64,000 bases of DNA from positions 372,001 through 436,000 of the forward strand of contig ML978165.1 in assembly GCA_010015745.1 (NCBI GenBank). The letters run 5' to 3'. The stretch comes from Setomelanomma holmii (lineage: Eukaryota; Ascomycota; Dothideomycetes; Pleosporales; Phaeosphaeriaceae). A program made the translations under genes and the position numbers. Positions 32,360 through 43,795 of this stretch are shown here, one piece after another; the first letter of the stretch is position 1, and each line of letters opens with the position of its first letter. The notes below the pieces were generated by a model. That model was not told where the DNA came from and made no database searches. It saw only the letters and a program-made list of their open reading frames with translations.

Positions 32360-33764
32360 GGTGATTTCCAAGGTGCCTTTCAGGGGGCGGGGTAAAAGAT
32401 GAAGTAAGCAAATAGGGGTGATTGTCAAGGTGCACCGAAAGTGCTCGCTATGCTGATACCAGGCGTCGAGCCGTATATTGAGAGAATTGTGAGATGCAGA
32501 AGAGGTTGAGAAGGAAGAATACGTCACTCAGTCTGGTTAAATACTTATGGAAGGTGGGTTGGTCATACTCGGGTCTAGCTGTGTCGGGGAAGGTGGGGTT
32601 GCATGCATGGCTACCTTGTCGCACCTATCGCACTTGCCGTTACTCCCACACGAAGATATTAATCCTACTGTAACTTCATGCCTCCGGATGTATATATGTG
32701 AGACACAGGATGAAACTTCGTTCTTGCTGTGTATGACCAAGTGCACGCATCTAGCCATGAATGAGTCCAAGGATGATTTTAACGCCCTCAACGACGCTCG
32801 CAACCACAAAGACATCATTCTTCGTTGACCTGTTTCGAAATCCACACAACCATGAAATTGCGTGTACAGTTCTTGATAACGAGTCACACGCTCCGAAGCC
32901 AGCCACAGGCATGAAGTCTCGGAGGTTATCTTTCTGGAAAAGTTGCTGATGGAAGTGATATGAATGAGAGATGAGTTTTCAGCAACCTTATATAGCGCAG
33001 CCGATGATCAAGTAACATGACGTCTTGAGCCTTGATCTTTCAGTCATCGCGAGGTCTCCTTTCAACTTTTGAAGAAATTCAGACGAGCAGCAACATGAAA
33101 CAACCCGTTCTTCTCTTTGGGAACCCAGTAGGATCGTGGATGCGGATGTGAAAGGTAATCGCACGAGTGCGAGATGCTGCTACGTCAACGCTATACCCAA
33201 GGCCCGTGGAATGACAAGATCTCGGCAAAAGAGTCACACATATGGGACGATATGTGGGAGAGTCTGGTGGAGGAGAGTAGTCGCATATATATTGCGGATG
33301 GCGTCTTTGTTGTCTACCAGACCATGGAAGTCTGACTGAAGTTTTTGGGCCGCACAATATCCATAAAAGTCTACGACCAATAGTTTGGGAAAAATAGGCG
33401 CCCACAAATGTTCTTGGGCAGTTGACACCGGGTATTGTGACAGTCAAGAAACATATTCCCAGCGTCTTTCTTCGGATAGAGCAGGATGTACTCACATCGA
33501 GCAGCGATCTTTGAGCGTGGATGCGACAATTGGCATTAGAGAGTCCGCACTATTACACAGAAGACAGCAATCTCTTCCCTGAATGTCTCAAACGGTTCTT
33601 TCCAAGCGATCACAACGCCAAGTCATCGATCCCAATAATATCATGTTGAGACCAAACCATTTGAGTGAGAGGATAAGAGGTAGAAGGAATACGACGCGAA
33701 AGGTGTTTATGTGTAGTCGGGTCGGTGAGGCAATGACTTCTTCAACCTTGATGAAGCTGACATG
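32360..33764. other. Intergenic, nothing recognised
   Basis: About 1.4 kb. Several short open frames occur on both strands, none with family motifs. Confidence 0.4.
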
Positions 33765-35211
33765 TTACAATTTCCCTTTACTTTTCGCCATCTCTTCCGC
33801 AAGCACCATACCTATGGGACCACCTCGACTCCCATCTCCACTCCACTGCTCTTCTGGTATCCTTTCCTTCGGCCACTCCCAGCGACCCTTGAAGTCTTCT
33901 GGCGTCCTGCCTTGTATACATTCCAGAATGCTATCGCCGATGACTGGCAAGAACTTGAAGCCATGTCCTGAACCGCCGGTTGCCACGACAAGGCCTTTGT
34001 ACTTGGGGTGGTACGAGATCAAGAAGTCGCCATTTCGAGTATCGGTGTACCAGCAAATCTTGGATTTGGTGAAAGGGCGTGATGGGGTCGCGAGAGAAGG
34101 GTGGATGGAAGCGAGGAAGTCGCGGCATTGCTTTTGACCTTCGTATGGTACTTGTTGTGAAGGGTCGTCGACGTGTGTATATGGAAGCGACACGGAGATC
34201 CGTTCATTCGGGTCTTCTGACTCTGGATGTGGTATGCTGGTAGGGTTGACGTATCCGTGACCATGCCGAGCTACCTTGAGCAGCCCATGAGATGGCGGTA
34301 TCATGAACAGGCCATGAGAGAGGTTGAAAATGGTCGGTTGTTTCGAGAGCACTACTTCCTCTTCTGACGAAATTGGCATGTAGCACAAGGTTTGACCTGT
34401 CGCTTTGCAAATTCCGCGAAGGTCGATGAGAGACGCTGTCCACGCGCCTGCTGCCAGGATGGTCAAATCTGCCTTGATCTCTTTCCCATTACCCAGCCGA
34501 ACACCGGATACCTCGTTCATCTTATGGTTGATCAACACTTTCTTCACGCTGGCTTCCACGAATTTGACACGACCCAGCTTCTCCACCTCTTCTCGAAGCC
34601 ACATCATTGCCCCTTCAGCGTTCGCCCAGCCAGAGCTCCAATTGACGTATCCAGTGCTGCCACTTCCCCACTCATCTTTGCCTTCCAGACCACATGCTCT
34701 CCTTATGTCCTCGGGCGAACGCAAGACTTCTGTCTTATCTACGCCAATCGCGTTGACATTGGCCAGTGACTCTGACACATATTTCTGCCCCTCTCCTACG
34801 AGACTGGTAACTGCGAGACCAGTCTCGTGGTAGTGTTGTGGAGCAAAGTCGGTTCGCCAGCGCTTCTGTGCAAGGGTCGCGAGACGAGTGCATGGTGCGG
34901 CTGCGTAATCGGGACGAATGATGCGGGATGTGTCAATCTATCGTGGTCGTTGAGCTCTTATCTCGGCAGGCTTGAGTCGCTGAAAACGAAAGTGTCATAT
35001 CCTTGAGGTGTCGATGCTTAGCGCGAGACGAAATGCGAATACTTACACTTGAACCATCAGGCGTGGGAAAGGGCTGGCGGTCTACAACAGTTATAGCAGT
35101 ATTCTCGTATTCTGCATGTCTACACAAGGCCGCAGCTGTCGATAAGCCGAAAGCGCCGCTTCCAACAATAAGAACAGAGGAGGGTTTCTCTGAGGAATTG
35201 GACGACGACAT
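33765..35211 (-). CDS. FAD-dependent amine oxidase (fructosyl amino acid / sarcosine oxidase type)
   Basis: Exons 35211-35047 and 34937-33765, 445 residues; the intron is 109 bp with a GTAAGT donor, joining S-S to I-D-T-S in phase. The FAD motif GSGAFG is at 17-22. DTSRIIRPDYA near residue 57 is a signature of fungal fructosyl-amine oxidases. CWYTDT carries the Cys that forms the covalent flavin link in this family, followed by GGSGHGFKFLPVIG. The C-terminus ends GKL, a weak variant of a peroxisomal signal. The enzyme oxidises Amadori products or N-methyl amino acids, releasing H2O2, which fits a peroxisomal location. Confidence 0.9.
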
Positions 35212-35527
35212 GGCTGAGACACAAGAGAAGATGGCAACGAAACAATGACAATGCTCTACAAGAGAAAGACTTGATAAGGAAAGAATATCTCGGACCTACA
35301 GATCGAATGTGGGCAATGTTAACTCCAATGTGGATCCGATGTCGCCTTCAGGGCGCGTCGGCTGGGCACGGTTCAACCCTCGTGGCATCCTTGCAAAGAG
35401 CTTGGGCGATCCAAACGTTCGGGTCCCGCAAAAAGTTCGATGCGGCTCTGCGCAACTGCCACCGCTTCATCCATTGAACACCCCCACGACATTGAGCACG
35501 GCTCCTGACTAGCCAATCGCGTTCATC
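35212..35527. promoter_or_regulatory. Divergent promoter of the amine oxidase and Oms1-like genes
   Basis: 316 bp separating two divergent genes. No specific element is recognised. Confidence 0.45.
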
Positions 35528-36616
35528 ATGGCCAAACTGCCCAAGGTCCCAAGGTCACTACCTACCAAACGAAGCTTTCCGACAAAGCCCGCACTGCCCC
35601 TCTACAGATACGCACCCCAAGGGCAGCCCGCTGCCGAACCATTATTACAGACGCCTAGCTCAAATCCGAAGGAAAACTGGCAGAGAGTGTGGTCAGAGCG
35701 ACCAAAGCTCTCTGACCTGCAAAGACTATCTGATGAGGAAGTGAGGTCAGCACAACACCAGGCGAAGCTGCGAAGGTGGCGGCAATGGCCAATGTTTGGC
35801 ATTGGCTTGATCGCATTCGGAATGGGCATGTATGGTGTCATGCTATACGTGTCGCTGACACAGGATGTGGAACACAAGGAGCTCCCTTCAGATCTCTTGG
35901 ATCGATTCGACAGAGACGCTGAAGGCTACGACGAGAAGGTCGACCTGTCGGAAACATTGCTCCTCCTCACTTCTAAGCGGAAGAAGCTTACTGCGCAAGC
36001 AAAGGGACACGTCTTGGAAGTAGCAGTCGGCACCGGCAGGAACATACCATACTACACGACAAAGCAGTGCGCGACGGTGACACTGCTCGATGCAAGTGGG
36101 CCTATGCTGGCAGTCGCGAAGCGCAAATGGAACGACACGCACAAGGAGTACTTCAGCCGCGTCTTCTTCAAGCAGCAGTCTGCTTTAGATCCCATAGTCC
36201 CTCCCTTCGATGCGCAAGAGGGATACGACACGGTGATACAGACGATGGGTCTCTGCTCCACACCAGACCCGGTGAAGCTGCTGCAGAACATGGAAGCGTC
36301 CACAAAGGAAGACGGGCAGATACTGCTACTTGAGCATGGCAAATCGCACTACGAGTGGCTGAACAACTTGTTGGACAAGTCAGCGCCGGCACACGCCGAC
36401 GAGCATGGGTGTTGGTGGAACAAGGACATCGGCGAGATTGTCGAGGAAAGTGGGCTTGAAGTCGTGACCATCAGACGATACAACTTTGGCACGACTTGGT
36501 GGATAGAGTTGAAGCCGCGCAAGGGTATGCGGACAAGACTCGCCGAAAGTGCAGATGTGCCGACCGTTGCTCAGCCCGAAGTGCTGGTCGCACGAAAGTC
36601 GTGGTCGCTCTGGTGA
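35528..36616 (+). CDS. Oms1-like mitochondrial methyltransferase
   Basis: Single exon, 362 residues. A basic, Pro-rich N-terminus (MAKLPKVPRSLPTKRSFPTK) suits mitochondrial targeting. A membrane segment lies at about 94-112 (GIGLIAFGMGMYGVMLYVS). The AdoMet fold begins at VLEVAVGTGRN (about 168), followed by LLDASGPMLAVAKRKW and LLLEHGK. The layout matches yeast Oms1, an inner-membrane methyltransferase-like protein that suppresses oxa1 defects; the true substrate is not known. Divergent from the amine oxidase. Confidence 0.88.
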   Translation: MAKLPKVPRSLPTKRSFPTKPALPLYRYAPQGQPAAEPLLQTPSSNPKENWQRVWSERPKLSDLQRLSDEEVRSAQHQAKLRRWRQWPMFGIGLIAFGMGMYGVMLYVSLTQDVEHKELPSDLLDRFDRDAEGYDEKVDLSETLLLLTSKRKKLTAQAKGHVLEVAVGTGRNIPYYTTKQCATVTLLDASGPMLAVAKRKWNDTHKEYFSRVFFKQQSALDPIVPPFDAQEGYDTVIQTMGLCSTPDPVKLLQNMEASTKEDGQILLLEHGKSHYEWLNNLLDKSAPAHADEHGCWWNKDIGEIVEESGLEVVTIRRYNFGTTWWIELKPRKGMRTRLAESADVPTVAQPEVLVARKSWSLW

Positions 36617-38933
36617 TGAGAAGCGCTGTGTAACTTTCTCCGCCGCCACCCAACTGGCGTTGCACGACGTTGCAGCTTGCCGCAATCAGCAGTACCAGCC
36701 TTTGTGCATGTTACCGAAGCTTCGAACTACTGGTATCATGTCCAAGATAGCGTTTGCACGCTGCTACATTCGACGTCAGGTTGAGCCGTGGACATGTCGA
36801 ATTGAGGGGTTATCGCCCGATTCGGAAAATCCCCAGAGAGAGGAGACGATGACCACAGAAGGTCAAGCGAGATCCACAATCACGATTGCGGAGAGTTTAC
36901 TATCAGTCTTACTGATAGGGCCGATATGGCCGAAGACTACCGGTATGAACGAGTACGGTAGCAACATCTGGGCAGACGACATGTGTTTGCGGGTCCACAG
37001 CCGATATCTGATCTCTCGCATCTACTCACGACGAGCTTACGCACGATAATCGCTACGCGAGCTGCAATGTACTGACATCGCTGACATGCATTGCGCCCGC
37101 GCTTGACTCGGAAGGCTGTAGATGGACAGCAAACAATCTTCTTCACCGTCTATCAGGAGCTTCCTCATCCACACAATCCTTCGTCTGGGGAATCGCGGAG
37201 TGCATCCGCAAGTCTGTTTGCTAGCAGCTCAAGCTCGGCGTGAGACCTTCCTGCTCCCCACAAAAAGTGACGCTTCATTGCGCATGCATACCGGACCTGG
37301 CGTAATGTGCCTATCTGCATCGGGGACAGCCAAGAGTACATTCCCTGCCAATCAACAACAATGGTCGCACGTCGCGTGTGTGGTGTTCGAGAAAAGAAGC
37401 GATCTGGCTGGGTATTTGTGAAACGCAAAATCCCACACCGGTGGCAGCATGTTACCGTTCGTCAATTGATGAACGGGGGGTCGGGTCCTATATGCCTTCA
37501 CGTCATCAGACTGGATGTGATTCGCCGGTAAATTATCTCGCCGCAAGCATTTTCTGCGCTGCCGAGGCCTGACCGACAAAGAGAAAAATCATCGTCGCAG
37601 ACCAAAAATTCGTTCTCACCGCCTAGGACTGCCCTGGAAGGGCGTCAAGGCTAAATCCCACCTTGGGCGCTAAACCAGGTACCCCTGCACCCCCAGCAAG
37701 ATGATATGCACGCAGCATCAGATCATGAATGCGACCTACCACTCGTGTGCAGCCTGTTTGGCTGTTTGGAGAACGGAGGGGAGGCGAGGCGGTCAGCTTG
37801 AAGACAGCTGGAATCGCTCGCCCATATGCAGACCGGAAGGGACATGCGTGTGTTAGATTGAAGACTGTCGAGCATGAGGTCACTGGTGCCGGGCAGCCCA
37901 TATCCTTGCGAAAAGTTCGATTTGCAGCGTGAGCGCGCCGCATCGCGGTGGTGATGTCCAGCGATACAGATCAATTGCAAGTCAAAGGCATCGCATGTCC
38001 TCACCTGACATCGCGTTGTATTCTGCAGCATGATGTTCTAATTCACTGTATACTCTCCCAAGCGCATCTGTTGCAGTCGGGGAGGCTCTCGTTGCACCCA
38101 AAGCTCGACGCCCACCCGGAGGGTCTAGGCGCATGGCATTGGCCGGGGAGGCGTAGGCGTGCAAGACGTTGAAGCGGGCATCCGGTAAGGACATGCTCTT
38201 GAAGGCGTCAACTTGCTTTTCACGACTCCCGGTGCTACTGCAGCTAGCCACACATTCATGATAGGACAGTCTTGTTTTTTAGCCCCTGGCGCGCGAAGCC
38301 AAATCCCAAAGACGGTTCTAAAACGGCTCTAAAAGTAGCATGCTGTCATAACCCCTACTCTTTCACCCTACGCACGGTCGTCTAGGCAGAGTCTAGTTGG
38401 GCTTCTTCACGAGCGCTCCACCTTCATTCCGTTTGTTCCCTCATCGCATCCCCTCCTCCTCTCTGAACTCCCCCAGGGACCATCTCCATCATCTATTTCA
38501 TCTTGCATCTTATTGTGCACTATTTTTCGTGGTGCTGCAGCAAGCATAAAAGGATTGCTATCACTGGGCGTGAGCTTGAGACAGTCTGCAGCCATTGCGC
38601 AGTTACGTATACTGCTCAGGAGGCAACATCTCTGTGAAAGGACGACTTCGCCCGAGTGCGCCCGTCTTTCACCACAACCTGCGTCCTTGCTGTCAGCTTG
38701 AGCAGGCCCTTTCACAAGCCGACATTACTGCAGGCAGAAGCGTCGCACGCTACCTTGCATACACCCAGTGCCGCTACGCTGGTGCAGCATTCCGCAACCA
38801 ATAGTCGACCCTAGCATCTCGCAGCAACAACTTTGGCTGCACCCCCTCGTGCCAGCCTCAATAATTCTCCCCTTTGTCTGCAGTCGCCGTAACTCTCTCC
38901 TTACGATAACTGCGACTACACCTCTGCGACAAG
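36617..38933. other. Long intergenic region, nothing recognised
   Basis: About 2.3 kb. Open frames are short and overlap each other in all frames, as expected of non-coding DNA. I found no repeat, tRNA box or transposon motif. The last 500 bp should include the promoter of the winged-helix gene. Confidence 0.4.
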
Positions 38934-40194
38934 ATGGGCTACAACACACGGCGCAAATCGCTGTCGCTGCCGTCGCTCGGCATCCATCTTCCAGGAGCTG
39001 CGAGATCCACGCGCTCACCGCCCTCGACAAGCGACCCTCACCCGGCAAAGAAAGTCAAGCGCACCCACTCAAGCTCAGTGTCGCTCACATCACCACCTCG
39101 CACCACGACCCTGCGCTTCGACGAGCAGCGGCCAAAAAGCGCAGGGCGAGTGGCAGACACCCCGCCACCGTCTCCAGGCGGCGAGTCCGGGCAGACAAAG
39201 GTCGACACCCAGGGCATCGATGATGAGATCGTCGTTGGTGTGATCGAGCAGCTCGAGAAGACGGGCAACCGTCCCCACCTGCTGAAAGAACTGGCGACGG
39301 TATTGTCGCCCACCATTCCCATTGTCGAGAGGTACGTGCCCAATCTTTTGTTGCAGCGCCCAGACTCGGTCACTCATGCTGACGTGTTGCAGTTCTGCGA
39401 ATCCTGCCGCCATTATCTCGTCACGGCTTGCGACATACCTCAAGCGCAACTGGACAGCCCTGTCAAGATGTCCTCTCGACAAGAAGCTCGTCGGCACCCA
39501 CCCGAAGCGTGTCTACTACTTCCTCAGCACGTGCCCACACCAGCCGATTCCCACCGATGCCGCCATGGTACCATCTGCGGCGCGCATCATCTCGCCGTCG
39601 CTCTCTTCTGCTGCATCCGAGGAAGAGGACCTCGATGCAAGATCACGAGCCCGCATGTCGCCATCGCCAGAACTCGACCTCTCTGACTACGATGAGAACA
39701 GCGTCGACCCCTTCTCGAGCCAGACACACCCACCGACCACTGCCAACATCGCACATAACCGTCGTGCCCAATCACCGCCGTTAGAAAAGGACGAGCGCGA
39801 GTTCACACAGACTGCTTCGTTCCTGCAGCAACGGCGGAGAAGCCAGGAGGCCGAGCGTCAGCGGTCTGCAAGTACCTCTGCAGAACCAACACAACGCAGC
39901 GATGTCATCATGGAAGAGGTCACACAGACCATCGAGGAGACCGAGGAGAGTGCTGCACGGAAGAACTCGGAGATTGCTGTTGCTCTCTTCGGGCACGTGG
40001 ATGCCGCCGCCGCCTTTCCTGCCACCTTTGCACCCGGCAGCCCTGCACTGAAGCCGGTACTTCATCTCGAAATGCCTCCGCCTGCCACCAAGCCCCACAC
40101 TGTCAAGTTTGACGCAGACGATCTTGACTGGGCAATGAAGAGCCCGGAGACGATAGAGGTCGATGAGCTAGACGAGATCTTCGGCGAATACTAG
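38934..40194 (+). CDS. GDS1-type winged-helix protein
   Basis: Exons 38934-39331 and 39393-40194, 399 residues; the intron is 61 bp with GTACGT and two nearby CAG acceptors, of which the second keeps frame. The conserved domain spans about 98-206: DDEIVVGVIEQLEKTGNRPHL, LATVLSP, then SSANPAAIISSRLATYLKRNW, HPKRVYYFLSTCPHQPIP. This is the winged-helix module of fungal Gds1-like proteins, proposed to bind DNA. The C-terminal 190 residues are Ser/Pro/Glu-rich, with an acidic end (EVDELDEIFGEY) that could be an activation segment. Retaining the intron shifts the frame, so splicing decides the product. Confidence 0.87.
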
Positions 40195-41809
40195 AACAAC
40201 GGAACACCCCATTTGGAATTTTTCAGCATATGACATTTACGACTTTCCGCGCGACTCTTATCTACTTCTATATGGCTTGTCATTATTATCTCGACTTATT
40301 TCCTTGGGAGTGGATGTCCTAGATGGTGTTATCCCGCTGCTCGCGCTGCATTATGCACTCTAGAGTTTCTTGTTTGACTACAGGCTGGAGTTCAGTGTGT
40401 GGTCTCTGGAGTCAATGGGACCACTGGCGCTGAATGATGATTACTTGTATGATTGGCTGACTGAGTGTACGATTGCGCGGATGGGATATGGATGAGGCAC
40501 TGGATGTTACTCGACATATCTTCAATGGCGCTGTAGGATTGCGGATGAAGCAATAGCGACTAGAATGGACACGATGGATCGCTAGATAAAAGCTTCTTGA
40601 AATTAAAAACAGTTAATATCTTGCAATACTTTATTTAGACTTGATCTCTCCCCTCAACGTGTCCGAACTGTCCTCGAATCACAAAGCCGTGTTGTCAAGC
40701 AAGGATATCCCTCGGAGACCAAGTACACCGCATTTTCCCGACATATAATGCATAAACCTCCCTACATGGCAAACGTACTACTTGTCTGCAACTAACGCAG
40801 CGCTGGCAGACCCCTAATGCACATGTAAACGAATAAATTGGGCCTTCACCGGCAGGCACGTCGCGCCCGAATCACCCGAGTGGAGCCGCATCTGCTGGCG
40901 AACAGACCATCCTTGACCACCAAAGCTTGGCGCTGAAAGATGAGGAAGTTGCAGTCGAGGCAATTGCCGCCTCATTTTCGAGGCAAAAAATCTGCGCAAC
41001 ACCGTTCTGGGCGTCTCGAGGGTATTGTAAGCGGTAGGCAGGTAAGGAAGACGACGTTTACCTGCAAGGCATACATGCATCCAGTTCGCAGAGACCACGC
41101 ACAGCTGAGGAGGCTGGTGCTTTGGTGATCAGATCACAAGCGACCCAATGGCCGACAGCCCAGCCAGCAGAACTTGAGAACGACGCCCAACCTCGTATGT
41201 AAGAGCGCGCGGATTTCGCATGCGCGCGCCCACGTCTCTTTGGTCTATTCCATCACTTTGCGTCATCAGTCACCTACTACGATATTTGCCCTGCGTCCTG
41301 GAGGTTGCGAGCGTGCTGCAGGTTCCCGAAGTCGAGAAGCTTGAGGTTCGCAATTCGTTTAGCGCAGAACAGCGTGACCAGGCTGGAAAGGTGCGGGTGG
41401 GAGAATAGAGCGTAGTCAGGCTGAGGAGTATTGAAAAGAGCAAGGTCGCAAGAGGACGTCAAGAAGAATTCGACTCTATCATATGAAGAGTGTTCAGGCG
41501 GGCGGCTACAAGGACCTTTGCACACGTGGTTCACCGCACAAAGTTCATCGTCGGCATCCGGACAACGCATAGCGGTACCGCCCAACTGCCGAAACCTGTA
41601 CAGCGTCGCCTTTCAGTCTTTTCGCACATCGCGACCTGGAGAAAGGAGTCATACTGCCTGACAGCACATTTGGCCACGTCCGTGAGTGGCTCGACCACGC
41701 AGAAGTGGCCTCCTTCAACAGCGACTCCGAGTCGGGGTACGTCCCCTCATCGCCATCGAGTCCATCCTCAAATTTCACGCCAAAAATAAGTAGAAGAGGA
41801 TCCAGAATT
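40195..41809. other. Intergenic; possible 5' exon of the DUF2235 gene
   Basis: About 1.6 kb. From about 41570 to 41809 the frame of the next gene is open and looks coding (FGHVREWLDHAEVASFNSD), but it contains no ATG. Nothing else is recognised. Confidence 0.4.
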
Positions 41810-43795
41810 ATGTCAGTAGCACCATCAAGAGCAAGGAGTCGGAGCCGGGCACCGAGTACCATTCACGTTACAGGTCCCGTCGAGATTGATGCGCCAGGCC
41901 GTCGTGTGAAGTCACCTCTCATCGTCGACGTTCCCGCTAGGCCACGGAGTAGAAGCGTCGGCAGGAACGGACCGCTTGCCATGGAGCCACCTGGTCTGAG
42001 TGGAGGACGAGGCATGTTCAAAAGACTGATCGTGGCATGCGACGGAACGTGGGTGGACTCGGACGATGGAGGCAAAAATGGGAAAATCGCAGTTCCAAGT
42101 AACGTCACGCGCATATCAAGAGCGATCAAGGCGGTCAGTCAAGACGGTGTGCAGCAGATTGTGGACTACCATTCGGGTCTTGGCACAGAAGGGACGAAAT
42201 TCTCGCGTTTTCTAGGAGGTACGATCGGGAAGGGCCTGGCGGAAAACGTCCGAGAAGCGTACGCGTTCCTGGCCAACAACTACCATCACGGCGATGAGAT
42301 ATTCCTGCTCGGCTTCTCGCGAGGAGCCTTCACCGCACGCAGTATCGGCGGGCTGATTGGTGAGATTGGGTTGCTTACAAAAAAGGGCTTGAACTCCCTA
42401 CCAGAGGTACACGCCGACGTCCAACACAAACGCGACCCCAACTATGTCCCAGCAAATCCGGACCTGCCCTTCCCGCGGAAACCGAGCGCTTCAGATCCGC
42501 GTTATGCACAAGAATTGGAACGAAGAGGCCTCACCCGACTCGACATTCCGATCAAGGTCATTGGCGTGTGGGACACGGTTGGCTCTTTGGGTATCCCACG
42601 AATAGGTTTTCTCCAACGTGCAGGTCTGCAAACGCGGCAATCACGTGCAGAGAGTTTTTACGATACTAAGCTCAGCCACTGCGTCGAAAACGCCTTTCAA
42701 GCTCTCGCACTTGATGAACACAGGTCTTCCTTTTCACCTGCAGTTTGGGAGAAACCAGAGGGCAATAGAACCACGTTACGCCAGGTGTGGTTTCCAGGCG
42801 CCCATGCGAATGTTGGAGGTGGATATGATGACCAACAAATTGCGGATATCAGTCTGGCGTGGATGATGAGCCAGCTCGAGCCGTTTCTGGATATGCGAGA
42901 TGAATATCTGTTTGAGCAGGATGAGCAGAATGAGCGGTATTACAAAAAGATGGAGGGAGAAATAAGACCGTGGAGCTTTGGGCGTTTGTATAGTGAGTTG
43001 ACTGGCTTGTTTGCTTTGGGTGGTAGCACGGTAAGTAAAACTTCTATCCCGTCTACATGGTCATGTTCGAAACATGACTAAGCCAAAACACGCACTAATA
43101 TCTCCATCCAGACCCGCAAGCCAGGCCACTACACAGCCGTCGACCCCTTCACAGGAAAATCTACCGATCGCCCTCTCCGCCAAACAAACGAGTACATCCA
43201 CCCCAGCGTACGCACCCGCTTCCGCCTCGAAGGCCCCGGCATCCAAGACCGCGGCCTCTACGACCCCCGCGGCCTAACAGACAACTACCGCCTCGTCGTC
43301 GACTACGGCCCCGATATCCAAAAACTGCAATCCGGCGACGCAGAAGTATACTGGAAAGTCCGTTCCCGCGACACAAACGGCGTACGCGTGCTTCCCGAAG
43401 CTCCCTTATGGAGGCTAGAACGCGAACTCGCACGCAAAGATCCCAGAACATACGATTACTACAAGCGCCCGCCCGCCACCGCATCGACGAAAAAATCCCG
43501 GCGCGCGCCGAGGCCGAATTCTGCTGACCTTAGTACGTCGAGGGCGCCGAGCGCGGCGCTCGCGAGTCCGAGTTCGCGCAAGGCGCGCAGAGATACGTTT
43601 AGTCCGCGCAGCACGTTCCCGGCGGAGGATCGGGGTGCGCGGAGGAGTAGTGTTATGATTGAGAGTGGGGCGAAGAGGAGTAAGAGTAGAGCGAGGAGTG
43701 CGAGCTTTGATGATCGCGAGACGGAGATTCGGGAGACTATGCCGCATAGGCGGGAGAAGGATCGGGCTTGGTGGGAGGGGATGGGGAGGAGGTAG
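41810..43795 (+). CDS. DUF2235 (alpha/beta-hydrolase-like) protein
   Basis: Exons 41810-43030 and 43112-43795, 634 residues from the first in-frame ATG. The frame continues upstream without ATG for about 240 bp, so a longer form starting in an unseen exon is likely. The N-terminus is Ser/Arg/Pro-rich. The DUF2235 core begins at RLIVACDGTW, followed by GLGTEG, the nucleophile-elbow-like GFSRGAFTARS, GVWDTVGSLG and FPGAHANVGGGY, a complete set of family blocks. The C-terminal 120 residues are Arg/Ser-rich and disordered. DUF2235 includes bacterial phospholipase effectors; fungal members are uncharacterised. The 81 bp intron is needed to reach the conserved TRKPGHYTAVDP segment. Confidence 0.87.

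Noticed and set aside
33079..33495. Minus-strand 138-codon frame
   Set aside because: No family resemblance; Cys/Arg/Ser content looks like a chance frame.
41490..41789. Plus-strand 99-codon frame with a mitochondrial-like N-terminus
   Set aside because: It overlaps the open DUF2235 frame in another phase and has no conserved content.
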